Made by a program: the position numbers and the translations under genes
Source: Phenylobacterium sp.
GTDB lineage: Bacteria; Pseudomonadota; Alphaproteobacteria; Caulobacterales; Caulobacteraceae
NCBI GenBank assembly: GCA_017991675.1
Contig: JAGOQB010000001.1
Coordinates: forward strand, 248,001 to 312,000
Length of the DNA: 64,000 bases
Direction: 5' to 3'
In this document: piece after piece, positions 9,745 through 19,342 of the stretch
How positions within the stretch are numbered: position 1 is the stretch's first letter
Layout of the letters: each line of letters begins with the position of its first letter
Notes under the pieces: model-generated
What the model was told of the DNA's origin: nothing
The model's input: only the letters and a program-made list of their open reading frames with translations
Database searches by the model: none

Positions 9745-11115
9745 TTGGCGAACATCGGCGGCAAGTTGGCGGCGGGGCTCTGCGCCCTGGCCTTGGCGAG
9801 CGGACCGGCCTCGGCCGCCGAACGGGCCAAGAACGTCATCCTATTCATCGGCGACGGCATGGGTGTCTCCACACTGACCGCAGCGCGCATCTATGACGGG
9901 CAGAAGCGCGGCGTCGACGGCGCCTCCAACCTGCTGTCGTTCGAGCGCTTTCCGGACCTGGCGCTGGTGCGCACATATTCCGCCGACAGCCTGGTCACCG
10001 ACTCCGCCGCCGGCGCGTCGGCCCTGCTGACCGGGCGCCGGACGCTGAACGGAGCGCTCGGCGTCTCCGACCAGATCAGGTTCGCCGACTGCGCCTCGGC
10101 CAAGGGACAATCCGTCCCGACGCTGGCCGAACAAGCCAAGCAGGCCGGCCTGGCCGTAGGGGTCGTGACGACCGCCGCGATCACCGACGCGACCCCGGCC
10201 TCGCTCTACGCCCACACCCCGTCGCGCCGCTGGCAAGCGGACGCCGACCTGCCGCCGGAGGCGGTCAGCAGCGGCTGCGTGGACATCGCCCGCCAGATGC
10301 TGGACGTGCCCAAATCGAAGCGCTTCGACGTCATGCTCGGCGGCGGCCAGGCCAACTTCGTGGCCGACGACGGCAAGCGGATGGACGGTCGCGACCTGAC
10401 CGCCGAATGGCGGCAGGCTGGCGGGCTCTATGTCCAAACGGGCCGCGAGCTCGCAACCGCCCCGAAGACCGACGCGCCGCTGCTCGGCCTTTTCGCCCCG
10501 AACAACATGATGCGCGATAGCGCCCGCCTGGCGACTGGAACCGACGCCCCGACCCTGTCGCAGATGACCAGCCAGGCGATCGAACGGCTGGCCCGGCATA
10601 AGAAGGGCTATTTCCTGATGGTCGAGGGCGCGCTGATCGACAAGGCGCACCATGTCAGCCTGGCCGGCGAGGCCTTGAACGAGACGGTCGAGTTCGCCAA
10701 GGCGATCGCCGCGGCCGCCGCAATGACCGATCCGAACGACACCCTGATCATCGTCACCGCCGACCACAGCCACGGCCTGACGATCAACGGCGGGGCCCGC
10801 GAGACCTCGATCCTCGGCGTGCTACAGGGCAACGACGACGATCCGCCCGTGGCGCTCGACGGTCGGACGGTCCCGATCCTGATGTACGCCACCGGCCCCG
10901 GCGCCCCGGCCGCGGGCGAACCGCGCCCCGTGCCCGGCAAAAGCGACATCGACGATCCGGACCGCCTCACCTACGCCGCCGTCCCGCTGCCGAGCGCGGC
11001 GCACACCGGCGAGGACGTCGCCGCCTACGCCCGCGGTCCCGGGGCCTCGAACATTCGCGGCCTGATGGACCAGCCCGGCGTCAACCGGGTAATGCGCGAG
11101 GCGCTCGGGCTCTAA
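9745..11115 (+). CDS. Secreted alkaline phosphatase (PhoA family)
   Basis: This is a metal-dependent phosphomonoesterase expected to release phosphate from organic esters in the periplasm. A signal peptide (hydrophobic LCALALASG, cleavage near ASAAER) leads into NVILFIGDGMG (metal ligand Asp37) and TDSAAGASALLTG, where Asp86-Ser87-Ala88 is the nucleophile motif. Later metal ligands lie in EGALIDKAHH and TADHSHG. The start is TTG at 9745, fixed by GGAGGG at 9731-9736; no in-frame ATG precedes the signal peptide. A Pho box lies upstream, and the adjacent operon is for polyphosphate, so it is probably part of the phosphate-starvation regulon. At 456 residues it is close to family size. Confidence 0.93.
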   Translation: MANIGGKLAAGLCALALASGPASAAERAKNVILFIGDGMGVSTLTAARIYDGQKRGVDGASNLLSFERFPDLALVRTYSADSLVTDSAAGASALLTGRRTLNGALGVSDQIRFADCASAKGQSVPTLAEQAKQAGLAVGVVTTAAITDATPASLYAHTPSRRWQADADLPPEAVSSGCVDIARQMLDVPKSKRFDVMLGGGQANFVADDGKRMDGRDLTAEWRQAGGLYVQTGRELATAPKTDAPLLGLFAPNNMMRDSARLATGTDAPTLSQMTSQAIERLARHKKGYFLMVEGALIDKAHHVSLAGEALNETVEFAKAIAAAAAMTDPNDTLIIVTADHSHGLTINGGARETSILGVLQGNDDDPPVALDGRTVPILMYATGPGAPAAGEPRPVPGKSDIDDPDRLTYAAVPLPSAAHTGEDVAAYARGPGASNIRGLMDQPGVNRVMREALGL

Positions 11116-11192
11116 CTGCGCGATCGCCCCTAGCCACCTCGGCGTACCTCCCCCTAGAATTCACGCAACAGGAATCTCCAGGGGGAAACGTC

Positions 11193-12458
11193 ATGAGCAT
11201 CACGCGCAAGGGCCTGCTCTGCGGGCTGCTGGCTTCGGCCGCCATCGTCGCGGGTCCGGCCTTCGCTGAGGTCAAGCTGGCGAACCCGGCCGCGGCGGGC
11301 ATGTCCGAGGCGGGCCTCGCAGCCCTCGACAAGAGCTTCCACGGCCTGGTGGACGACGGGCGGTTGGCCGGCGTGACCACCCTGGTCGCCCGCCACGGCC
11401 AGGTGGTTCACTTCGACGCCTACGGCGTGCAGGACGTCAACACGCGCGCGCCGATGAAGCGCGATACGATCTTCCGTATCGCCTCGATGACCAAGCCGGT
11501 CACCGGCGTGGCGATGATGATCCTCTACGAAGAGGGCAAGTGGAAGCTGGACGATCCGGTCGCCAAGCACATTCCCGAGTTCGCCGACCTGATGGTCAAG
11601 CGACCGGACGGGACCCTGGTCGCGCAGACCCGCCCGATGACCATGCGCGAGCTGATGAGCCACACGGCCGGCTTCGGCGTTTCCGGCGGATACGCCCCTG
11701 CCGTCACCGACCGCAATCAGCCGTTGCAGGCGATGATCGACAAGTTGGCCACGCTGCCGCTGGCGACCCAACCTGGCACGGACTGGCGCTACGGCCCCAG
11801 CGTCAACATCCAGGGCTACATCGTCGAGAAGCTGTCAGGCCAGCCGCTGGACGTCTTCTTCCAGCAGCGGATCTTTTCGCCGCTGAAGATGCCTGACACC
11901 GGCTTTGCGGTTGCGCCGGCCAGCGTGCCGCGCGTGGCCTCGATCCACACCTATGACGCCGCCAAGAAGCTGATCGCCCCGCCCAACCCGGTCGATCCCT
12001 CGGTAAAGCCGGCTCTGCTGTCCGGTTCCGGCGGTCTGCTCTCGACCACTGAGGACTACTGGCGGTTTTCGCAGATGCTGGTCAACGGCGGAGAACTGGA
12101 CGGCGCACGCATCCTGAAGCCCGACACCGTCAAGCTGATGCGCCAGAACGTCCTGAAGGACGGGGTGCTGGTCGACCTCTACGGCCCCAGCATGCAGGGT
12201 GTCGGCTTCGGCATGGACTTCGCCGTCATCCTCGATCCGGTCAAGGCCGGGACGCCGCAGGGCAAGGACAGCTACTACTGGGGCGGCGCGTTCGGCACCT
12301 GGTTCTGGATCGACCCGACCAACGACCTGGTTTTCGTCGGCATGATCCAGAACCTGAACGGCTCCATCCCTGGCCGCGACACGCCGGACGTCCGTTCGAT
12401 TTCCTATCCGCTGGTCTATGGCGCGATCACCAAGACCGGCCAGCAGGACGCCCAATAG
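11193..12458 (+). CDS. Secreted serine hydrolase, beta-lactamase class C / esterase family
   Basis: A signal peptide (LLCGLLASAAIVAGPAFA) precedes a class-C-like serine beta-lactamase/esterase fold. The catalytic S-x-x-K is SMTK in RIASMTKPVTGVAMM, and the tyrosine motif is probably the Tyr in WRYGPSVNIQGY. LMSHTAGFG and GSGGLLSTTEDYWRFSQML are typical of the family (EstB-, PBP4B- and 6-aminohexanoate-hydrolase-like proteins). The 421-residue length fits. The natural substrate cannot be predicted; resistance to beta-lactams should not be assumed. CAGGGGGAAA just before the ATG is the ribosome site. A strong hairpin closes the unit 2 bases after the stop. Confidence 0.9.
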   Translation: MSITRKGLLCGLLASAAIVAGPAFAEVKLANPAAAGMSEAGLAALDKSFHGLVDDGRLAGVTTLVARHGQVVHFDAYGVQDVNTRAPMKRDTIFRIASMTKPVTGVAMMILYEEGKWKLDDPVAKHIPEFADLMVKRPDGTLVAQTRPMTMRELMSHTAGFGVSGGYAPAVTDRNQPLQAMIDKLATLPLATQPGTDWRYGPSVNIQGYIVEKLSGQPLDVFFQQRIFSPLKMPDTGFAVAPASVPRVASIHTYDAAKKLIAPPNPVDPSVKPALLSGSGGLLSTTEDYWRFSQMLVNGGELDGARILKPDTVKLMRQNVLKDGVLVDLYGPSMQGVGFGMDFAVILDPVKAGTPQGKDSYYWGGAFGTWFWIDPTNDLVFVGMIQNLNGSIPGRDTPDVRSISYPLVYGAITKTGQQDAQ

Positions 12459-12460
12459 CA

Positions 12461-12498
12461 AGAAGGCGGCGCAGTGGTTTCCCGCCGCGTCGCCTTCT
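12461..12498 (+). terminator. Hairpin terminator after the serine hydrolase gene
   Basis: AGAAGGCGGCGC (12461-12472) pairs with GCGTCGCCTTCT (12487-12498): twelve pairs with one G-T wobble and a 14-base loop. There is no T-run after it, as is common in GC-rich alphaproteobacteria. Confidence 0.55.
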
Positions 12499-12759
12499 CA
12501 TTCCAAGCCCGAAGGCTTGAAGGTCTTGAGGTCTTCGACTTCGCTGGCGGGCGAGATTTCTCTGGTCGGCCAACTCTGTCGTCGTGACCCCTCGATCGGC
12601 GGCCTTGGGTCGCCCCGCGGTCCGCGTCTCTTGGAGCCTTCCGCTCGCCTCTCGATCCGGTCTCCCGGTTCGCTGCGCCGCGTTTCCCTTCGACAAGTGG
12701 AGCCTCGCGCCGATCGCGCCGCCCGGCAAGCCCGCCCGCACGCCGACATACCGACGTTC

Positions 12760-12768
12760 GGTGGATAA
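12760..12768 (-). promoter_or_regulatory. DnaA box, 8 of 9 match
   Basis: On the minus strand this reads TTATCCACC, one base from the TTATCCACA consensus, and faces the box at 12826. Confidence 0.4.
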
Positions 12769-12825
12769 GCGGTGGGCAAGGCTGTCGACGAGCCGCGATA
12801 CGCCAAGCGCAACAAGCGCCCGGAG

Positions 12826-12834
12826 TTATCCACA
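12826..12834 (+). promoter_or_regulatory. DnaA box, perfect consensus
   Basis: TTATCCACA matches the strong DnaA 9-mer exactly and lies in non-coding DNA, 57 bases from an inverted near-perfect copy. Confidence 0.5.
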
Positions 12835-12900
12835 GCTTCGTCTGGATCAGCAGGCCGACGCCCGCCGCCGCCACCGGCCGCAGGCGCGCTGGGCAAGCGC

Positions 12901-14088
12901 CTACTCCGCCGCTTCGGTCGCCTTGGTCTTGGGCGCGCGCCGCACCTCGACGACGCGAACGCGAGCGCCGTCCAGGACCAGGGCCAGTTCGCCGCGCTTC
13001 AGGCGCAGGGCGTCCTCGCCGAACGCCTCGCGCCGCCAACCGGTCAGGGCCTGGGTCTTGGCGTTGTCGTCATTGGCGATCTGCTCGAGGTCCGAGACCG
13101 TGGCGATCAGCTTGGACGCCACGCCGGCGTCTTCCGAACGCGCCTTGAGCAGTACCTTCAGCAGCTCGACCACGGCGCCGGCGGCCGGCGACGGCTGATG
13201 CTTGGCTTTCTCGACGACCGGGGCGTAGGCCTCGGGATCCTTCAGCGCCTCGCGCACAGCGGCCAGCAGGTCCGGCCCGAAGCGCGAACCGGAGAAGCCC
13301 TTCGGCACCGAACGCAGGCGGTCGAGACCGTCGGCGTCGGTCGGCGCCTGGGTCGCGATTTCGTCGATGGCGTCGTCCTTGAGGATCCGGCCACGCGGCT
13401 GGTCGCGCAGCTGGGCCGTGCGCTCGCGCCAGGCGGCCACGGCCTTGAAGACCGCCAGATACTTGGCCGTGTGCCGACGCGGACGCAGCCGCTTCCAGGC
13501 GTTCTCCGGACTGACGTCGTACATCGCCGGATCGGTCAGGCCGCGCATCTCGTCGACCACCCATGCCAGGCGGCCGTCCTTCTCCAGGCGGGCCCGCAGC
13601 ATCGGGTAGAGCTTGGCCAGGTGCGTCACATCGCCCACGGCGTAAACCAGCTGGGCGTCGGTCAGCGGCCGGCGCGCCCAGTCGGTAAAGCGCGACGACT
13701 TGTCGATCTCGACCTTGAGCATCTGGCGGACCAGGGCGTCATAGGCGATCTGCTCGCCGAACCCAGCGGCCATGCCGGCCACCTGGGTGTCGAACAGCGG
13801 CGTCGGCATCGCATTGAGGTTGTTGAAGATTTCAACATCCTGGCGTGCGGCGTGGAAGACCTTCTCGATCTTCGGATCGCGCAGGATCTCCAGGAACGGC
13901 TCGAGGTCGATGCCGTCGGCCAGCGGGTCGATCACGGCCTCGGCGTTCGGCGCAGCGGCCTGGATCAGGCACAGCTTCGGCCAATAGGTCGTCTCGCGCA
14001 TGAACTCAGTGTCCACGGCGACGAAAGGCTGGTCTTTGATCTTGTCGCAGAACGCCTGGAGGTCGGCGGTAGTTGTAATCGGCGTCAT
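12901..14088 (-). CDS. rnd: Ribonuclease D
   Basis: RNase D is a 3'-5' exoribonuclease that trims tRNA and other structured RNA precursors. The DEDD catalytic residues are visible: VAVDTEFMRE (ExoI), KVFHAARQDVEIF (ExoII) and YAVGDVTHLAKLYPML (ExoIII, with the Tyr of the DEDDy class). Two HRDC-type helical domains follow from about residue 210, ending in a Lys/Ala-rich tail. At 395 residues it is the size of E. coli RNase D. The ATG at 14088 is preferred to the TTG one codon upstream. It is divergent from purM, 92 bases away. Confidence 0.95.
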   Translation of the reverse strand: MTPITTTADLQAFCDKIKDQPFVAVDTEFMRETTYWPKLCLIQAAAPNAEAVIDPLADGIDLEPFLEILRDPKIEKVFHAARQDVEIFNNLNAMPTPLFDTQVAGMAAGFGEQIAYDALVRQMLKVEIDKSSRFTDWARRPLTDAQLVYAVGDVTHLAKLYPMLRARLEKDGRLAWVVDEMRGLTDPAMYDVSPENAWKRLRPRRHTAKYLAVFKAVAAWRERTAQLRDQPRGRILKDDAIDEIATQAPTDADGLDRLRSVPKGFSGSRFGPDLLAAVREALKDPEAYAPVVEKAKHQPSPAAGAVVELLKVLLKARSEDAGVASKLIATVSDLEQIANDDNAKTQALTGWRREAFGEDALRLKRGELALVLDGARVRVVEVRRAPKTKATEAAE

Positions 14089-14180
14089 CAAGTAGCTATA
14101 CGCTCGCGCAGGGCCGAGTCTGCAAGCGCCCGATGCGCGCAGCGGCCATTTTCTAGTCGTCCTAGCACCAAAGGCGTCAC

Positions 14181-15206
<1,026 letters not shown>

Positions 15207-15211
15207 GGAGA

Positions 15212-15236
15212 TCAAGGGGGAGCTACTCCCCCTTGA
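15212..15236. terminator. Bidirectional hairpin terminator between purM and the enoyl-CoA hydratase gene
   Basis: TCAAGGGGGAG (15212-15222) pairs perfectly with CTCCCCCTTGA (15226-15236). The three-base loop, CTA on the plus strand, is the TAG stop codon of the minus-strand gene, so the stem includes that gene's last codons. Confidence 0.65.
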
Positions 15237-16002
15237 ACACCGCCGTGCGCTTCTGATTGAAGGCCGCCACGCCCTCGCGGCGGTCCTTGGTCTTGAACAG
15301 GCGGTTGTACTCGACCAGTTCCAGCGCCATGGCCTTGTCCAACGGCAAGGCCGCCCCGCCGCGGACCACCTTCTTCAAGGCCTTGACCGACAGCGGCGCC
15401 TTGCCGGCGATCACCCGCGCGCGCTCCAGCACCTGCGGCATGAGTTCCTCGGGCGGGGTCACATGATTGACGAGGCCGAAGTCCAGCGCCTGGGCCGCAT
15501 CGATCGGCAGACCGGACATCAAGAGCTCGGCCGCCCGCCGCTCGCCGGCGGCGCGGACGATGTACTGGGTGCCGCCCAGCCCAGGGATAATGCCAAGCCC
15601 CACTTCCGGCAGGCCGAGGCGCGCGGTCTGCGAGGCCCAGGCGAAGTCGCAGGCCAGCGCCATTTCACAGCCGCCGCCCATGGCCGCGCCGTTCACCGCC
15701 GCAATGACCGGGAACGGACAGGCCAGTTGCGCCCGGATCATCGCCTCGAACATGACGTGCTGATCGGACCAGGCCTGGTCGCTCATGCCGTCGCGTTCCT
15801 TCAGGTCGGCGCCGGCGCAGAAGAACCGGCCGGCGCCGGTCAGCACCGCCACCCGCACCGAGGCGTCTTTGGCAAGGCCGGTCCAGAGCGCGAGCAGCTC
15901 CTCGCCCATGGCGGTGTTCAGCGCGTTGGCGGCGTCCGGCCGGCTGAGGGTGACGACCTTGACCCCGGGGGACGGCTCGCTGACCTCGATCGTACTGCTC
16001 AT
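15223..16002 (-). CDS. Enoyl-CoA hydratase/isomerase (crotonase family)
   Basis: The 259-residue crotonase-fold protein would hydrate or isomerise an enoyl-CoA. It shows the oxyanion-hole segment FFCAGADLKER and the family block NGAAMGGGCEMALACDFAWAS, then LPEVGLGIIPGLGGTQYIVR, in which the glutamate corresponds to one of the two catalytic acids of true hydratases; LKERDG occupies the other region. The ATG overlaps the upstream CaiB-type gene by four bases (ATGA). It is the last gene of a three-gene acyl-CoA operon; the substrate is unknown. Confidence 0.93.
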   Translation of the reverse strand: MSSTIEVSEPSPGVKVVTLSRPDAANALNTAMGEELLALWTGLAKDASVRVAVLTGAGRFFCAGADLKERDGMSDQAWSDQHVMFEAMIRAQLACPFPVIAAVNGAAMGGGCEMALACDFAWASQTARLGLPEVGLGIIPGLGGTQYIVRAAGERRAAELLMSGLPIDAAQALDFGLVNHVTPPEELMPQVLERARVIAGKAPLSVKALKKVVRGGAALPLDKAMALELVEYNRLFKTKDRREGVAAFNQKRTAVFKGE

Positions 16003-17219
16003 CGTCCCTCCGGCCCGGCCACGACGCCGGCGTCATGCAATCTGGCGATCTCTCCATCCGACATTCCCAGCACCTCGGCCAAGACCTCGTCGGTGTGCTG
16101 GCCCAGGCGCGCCGCGCCGGCGGCCGGCCGCCGCTCCTCCTGGGGAATGGTCCCTGCAAAGCCCGCGGTCGGATAGGTCCTGCCGCTCGGATGGGTCGCC
16201 TCGGCGAAGATCGGATTTCCCTTGATCAGCCGCGGATCCTCCGCCGCCGCGCTCATCGGCTGATACGGCCCCCAGCAGACCCCTTCCTTGTCGAAGGAAG
16301 GCTTCAGCTCGGCCAGGGTCTTGCGGGCGAACGCCGCCTCGAACAGCGGAAACAGCCGCTCGCGGTGATCAAAGCGCAGGCCCTCGTCGGCGGCGAAGCT
16401 GACCCCGAGCTCGGCTTCAAGGGCGGCGACCTCGCGCTCGATCTCAAGGACCTGGGTCAGCCCTTTCCACTGCCGCGGCGTGATCGCCACCAGCATGATC
16501 CGCTGGCCGCCCTTCAGCAGGAAGTCGCGACCGAAGGCGCCGAACAGGTCGTTGCCCATCCGCGGTCGATCCTGACCGCCGAGGCTCTCGGCGAGATAGC
16601 CGAGGTTGGCCATGGTCGTGCCGGCGATATCCGACAGCGGGATGCGGATCTCGCGTCCCTTGCCGTCCCTCTGACGGGCGTGCAGCGCCGAGACCAGGGC
16701 GAACGCCGCATAGGCGCCGGTCAAGAGATCCCAGGCCGGCAGGACGTTGTTCACGGGCCGCGGCTCGTCGGGAAAACCGTTCAGCATCGGCACCCCCACC
16801 GCGCTGTTGACGGTGTAGTCGACCGCCGGGCCGCCATCGGCCCAGCCCATGACCCGCGCGCAGATCAGATCGGGGCGCAGGGCGCTGAGTTTTTCATACG
16901 AAAGAAAGCCTTCGACCGGAAAGTTGGTGACGAAGACGCCGCCCTCCTCGCCCGGAGCCGCGGCCAGGCGCGCCGCCAATTCGCGGCCTTCAGGCCGGGA
17001 CAGATCGATGGCGATGGACTTCTTGGCCTTGTTCAGCCCTTCCCAGTAGAGGCTCTCGCCGCCCTCGCTGAGCGGCCAGCGGCGAAAATCCGGGCCGCCG
17101 CCGATGTTGTCGAAGCGGATCACCTCGGCGCCCAGCTGCGCCAGATAGAGGCCGCAGGTCGGTCCGGCGACGAAGGCCGAACCCTCGACCACGCGCAGGC
17201 CTTTCAGCAGATCGTACAT
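15999..17219 (-). CDS. CaiB/BaiF-type CoA transferase (class III)
   Basis: Class III CoA transferases move CoA between carboxylic acids through an aspartyl-CoA thioester. The 406-residue protein has GLRVVEGSAFVAGPTCGLYLAQLGAEVIRFD, the family N-terminal block, and NKAKKSIAIDLSRPEGRELA. LLTGAYAAFALVSALHARQRDGKG follows the region where the catalytic aspartate lies (about residue 170, in the NNVLPAWDLLTG segment). It lies between an acyl-CoA dehydrogenase (9 bases upstream) and an overlapping crotonase, which points to degradation of a CoA-activated acid such as a carnitine-, branched-chain- or bile-acid-like compound. The exact substrate is not readable. Confidence 0.92.
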   Translation of the reverse strand: MYDLLKGLRVVEGSAFVAGPTCGLYLAQLGAEVIRFDNIGGGPDFRRWPLSEGGESLYWEGLNKAKKSIAIDLSRPEGRELAARLAAAPGEEGGVFVTNFPVEGFLSYEKLSALRPDLICARVMGWADGGPAVDYTVNSAVGVPMLNGFPDEPRPVNNVLPAWDLLTGAYAAFALVSALHARQRDGKGREIRIPLSDIAGTTMANLGYLAESLGGQDRPRMGNDLFGAFGRDFLLKGGQRIMLVAITPRQWKGLTQVLEIEREVAALEAELGVSFAADEGLRFDHRERLFPLFEAAFARKTLAELKPSFDKEGVCWGPYQPMSAAAEDPRLIKGNPIFAEATHPSGRTYPTAGFAGTIPQEERRPAAGAARLGQHTDEVLAEVLGMSDGEIARLHDAGVVAGPEGR

Positions 17220-17228
17220 CCCCAGCCC

Positions 17229-18452
17229 TCAGAACGATTTCGGCATGCCCAGCACGTGGGTCCCCACGTGGCTGAGGATCAGGTTGGTTGAGATCGGCGC
17301 TACCTGATAGAGCCGCGTCTCGCGGAACTTGCGCTCGATGTCGTAGTCCTCGGCGAAGCCGAAGCCGCCGTGGGTCTGGATCGCCGTATCGGCCGCGAAC
17401 CACGAGGCCTCGGAGGCCAGCATCTTGGCCATGTTGGCTTCGGTGCCGCAGGGCTGGCCGGCGTCGAACATCGCCGCGGCCTTGTCGACCATCAGGGAGG
17501 CGGCGGTCACCTGCACGTGCGCCCGGGCGATCGGGAACTGGACGCCCTGGTTCTGGCCGATCGGCCGGCCGAAGACCTCGCGCTCTGTGGCGTAGCGGCT
17601 GGCGCGGTCGACAAAGAAACGGCCGTCGCCGATGCATTCCGACGCGATCAGGATGCGTTCGGCGTTCATGCCGTCGAGGATGTAGCGGAAGCCCTTGCCC
17701 TCCTCGCCGACCAGGTTCGCGGCCGGAACCCGCAAGCCGTCGAAGAACAGCTCCGTCGTGGCGTGATTGAGCATGGTCCGCACCGGCCGGATGGTCAGGC
17801 CGTTACCGACCGCCTCGCGCAGATCGACGATCAGGACGCTCATCCCGTCGGAAGGCTTGGCCGCGTCCTCGCGCGCCGTCGTGCGGCACAGCAGCACCAT
17901 CAGGTCGGAATGCTCGGCGCGGCTGATCCAGAGCTTCTGACCGCTCACCACGTAGTGGTCGCCGTCGCGTCGCGCGAAGGTCGAAATACGTGTCGTGTCG
18001 GTCCCCGCCGTCGGCTCGGTGACGCCAAAGGCCTGCAGGCGCAGTTCCCCCGAAGCAATCTTTGGTAGATAGGCCTGCTTCTGGGCCTCGCTGCCATGCT
18101 TGAGGATCGTGCCCATGGTGTACATCTGCGCGTGGCAGGCGCCGCCGTTGCAGCCCGAGCGATGGACCTCTTCGAGAACGGCTGTCGCGGCGGCCAGTCC
18201 GAGCCCGGACCCGCCGTACTCTTCCGGGATCAGGACCGACAGGAAGCCCGCCTCGGTCAGCGCCGTCACGAACTCCTTGGGATAGGCGCGCTCACGATCA
18301 CGCTCACGCCAGTATTCGCCGGGGAACTGGGCGCAGAGCTTGCGCACGGCCTCACGGATCTCAGGAAAATTCTCCGTTCCGTTCAAGCCCGCCTCCACCA
18401 ACGCACAAGGTCCGGCTCCAGCTAGCCGAAAGCTCTCCAAGGGGAAAGCCAT
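17229..18452 (-). CDS. Acyl-CoA dehydrogenase
   Basis: This FAD enzyme introduces a trans-2 double bond into an acyl-CoA. Recognisable parts are the N-terminal helical domain, LQAFGVTEPTAGTDTTRI and GQKLWISRAEHSDL (FAD and substrate binding), and the C-terminal domain with QTHGGFGFAEDYDIERKFRETRLYQV, which carries the QxHGGxG FAD signature. The catalytic Glu could be that in the YDIERKFRE region. The 407-residue length is standard, with an N-terminal lead of about 25 residues that may be too long; the ATG at 18452 has AGGGGAAA overlapping downstream rather than a clear upstream ribosome site. First gene of the operon with CaiB and crotonase. Confidence 0.93.
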   Translation of the reverse strand: MAFPLESFRLAGAGPCALVEAGLNGTENFPEIREAVRKLCAQFPGEYWRERDRERAYPKEFVTALTEAGFLSVLIPEEYGGSGLGLAAATAVLEEVHRSGCNGGACHAQMYTMGTILKHGSEAQKQAYLPKIASGELRLQAFGVTEPTAGTDTTRISTFARRDGDHYVVSGQKLWISRAEHSDLMVLLCRTTAREDAAKPSDGMSVLIVDLREAVGNGLTIRPVRTMLNHATTELFFDGLRVPAANLVGEEGKGFRYILDGMNAERILIASECIGDGRFFVDRASRYATEREVFGRPIGQNQGVQFPIARAHVQVTAASLMVDKAAAMFDAGQPCGTEANMAKMLASEASWFAADTAIQTHGGFGFAEDYDIERKFRETRLYQVAPISTNLILSHVGTHVLGMPKSF

Positions 18453-18595
18453 GCCGCAACGTCAGCGACGGCTTGAACAAGCTTAAGTGTTCGCGCCCGA
18501 AAACTACAGCGAACTCAAATACAACTTCCGCCAATTTGCGAATCGTTAACCAAGTTCTGGCGGAACTTCAGTGCGCTTGCGTTGTTCGAACCGGC

Positions 18596-18793
18596 ATGGA
18601 CAGCATGAACCGCAATGAACGCTTGCATCGGGAGGCCGTCAGCCTCTGGCGCGCGTTGAGCGCCGACCCGCCGCCAAGAGGTCTGCGCGGCGAACGCCTG
18701 CTGGATGCCGCGCTGCACCTGAAGCTGGCCGATCAATACGACCGCTTTCATTCGCCGCACCTGCGACCGAGCCAGATCGTTCGCCCCCGCTGA
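18596..18793 (+). CDS. Small protein of unknown function, 65 residues
   Basis: The frame from the ATG at 18596 (another ATG at 18605) gives a compact, charged, helical protein with NERLHREAVSLWRALSAD and LKLADQYDRFHSPHLRPS. The composition is unlike the Arg/Pro-rich noise of shadow frames, and a hairpin follows 14 bases after its stop. No ribosome site is convincing for either ATG. I do not recognise the family. It stands alone between the divergent acyl-CoA dehydrogenase operon and the convergent ndk. Confidence 0.5.
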   Translation: MDSMNRNERLHREAVSLWRALSADPPPRGLRGERLLDAALHLKLADQYDRFHSPHLRPSQIVRPR

Positions 18794-18807
18794 CTCCGGA
18801 TAAGAGA

Positions 18808-18839
18808 AGGCCCCGCCCGGCGATCGCCGAACGGGGCCT
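18808..18839 (+). terminator. Hairpin terminator after the 65-residue protein gene
   Basis: AGGCCCCG (18808-18815) pairs with CGGGGCCT (18832-18839), and the loop contains a further self-complementary GGCGATCGCC. No T-run follows. Confidence 0.5.
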
Positions 18840-18880
18840 GTCATGCGGCTGGTCCGCTGGGGGGACCGAGTGGGGCTCGT

Positions 18881-18903
18881 GGCCGCGCTTGTTCAACGCG
18901 GCC
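18881..18903 (-). terminator. Hairpin terminator after ndk
   Basis: GGCCGCG (18881-18887) and CGCGGCC (18897-18903) form a seven-base stem 20 bases beyond the ndk stop on the minus strand. Confidence 0.45.
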
Positions 18904-18922
18904 GAGGCCCAGCCGTTCCCGA

Positions 18923-19342
18923 TCAGCCGACGATTTGGTCGTCGGTGAAGAATTGGGCGATTTCGATCTTCGCGTTGTCCAGGCTGTCCGAGCCATGGAC
19001 CGAGTTCTCGCCGACGTTCAGGGCGAACAGCTTGCGGATCGTGCCGTCAGCGGCCTGCTCCGGGTTGGTCGCGCCCATGACTTCGCGGTACTTGGCCACG
19101 GCGCCTTCGCCTTCCAGAACCTGCACGACGACCGGAGCCGAGGTCATGGTTTCGACCAGCTCGCCGTAGAACGGGCGCTCGGCGTGCACTTCGTAGAACT
19201 TCTTGGCCTGGGCCTCGGTCATTTGAATGCGGCGTTGAGCGACGATGCGCAGGCCGGCGCCTTCGATCACGGCGTTGATCTGACCGGTCAGGTTCCGCTT
19301 GGTGGCGTCCGGCTTGATGATCGAGAAGGTGCGTTCGGTCAT
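18923..19342 (-). CDS. ndk: Nucleoside diphosphate kinase
   Basis: Ndk balances nucleoside triphosphate pools by moving the gamma phosphate through a histidine intermediate. The 139-residue protein starts [16 protein letters not shown], has [41 protein letters not shown], and the active-site histidine in NSVHGSDS. Everything matches the family and the length is standard. It is a single-gene unit divergent from the ABC-F gene, whose start is 133 bases away. Confidence 0.97.
   Translation of the reverse strand: MTERTFSIIKPDATKRNLTGQINAVIEGAGLRIVAQRRIQMTEAQAKKFYEVHAERPFYGELVETMTSAPVVVQVLEGEGAVAKYREVMGATNPEQAADGTIRKLFALNVGENSVHGSDSLDNAKIEIAQFFTDDQIVG

Larger units (their letters stand above)
12499..12900. 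other. Gene-free stretch of about 400 bases with two DnaA boxes
   Basis: No open frame here has a start signal or a recognisable product; the translations seen are low-complexity Arg/Pro/Ala products of the GC bias. The stretch separates the plus-strand serine hydrolase from the end of minus-strand rnd. Its only motifs are a perfect DnaA box at 12826 and an 8-of-9 box on the other strand at 12760. No AT-rich unwinding element is visible. Confidence 0.5.

Noticed and set aside
12760-12834. Replication origin at the DnaA boxes
   Set aside because: Only two boxes, no AT-rich element, and neither hemE nor other origin-linked genes are near; kept only as a DnaA-binding pair.
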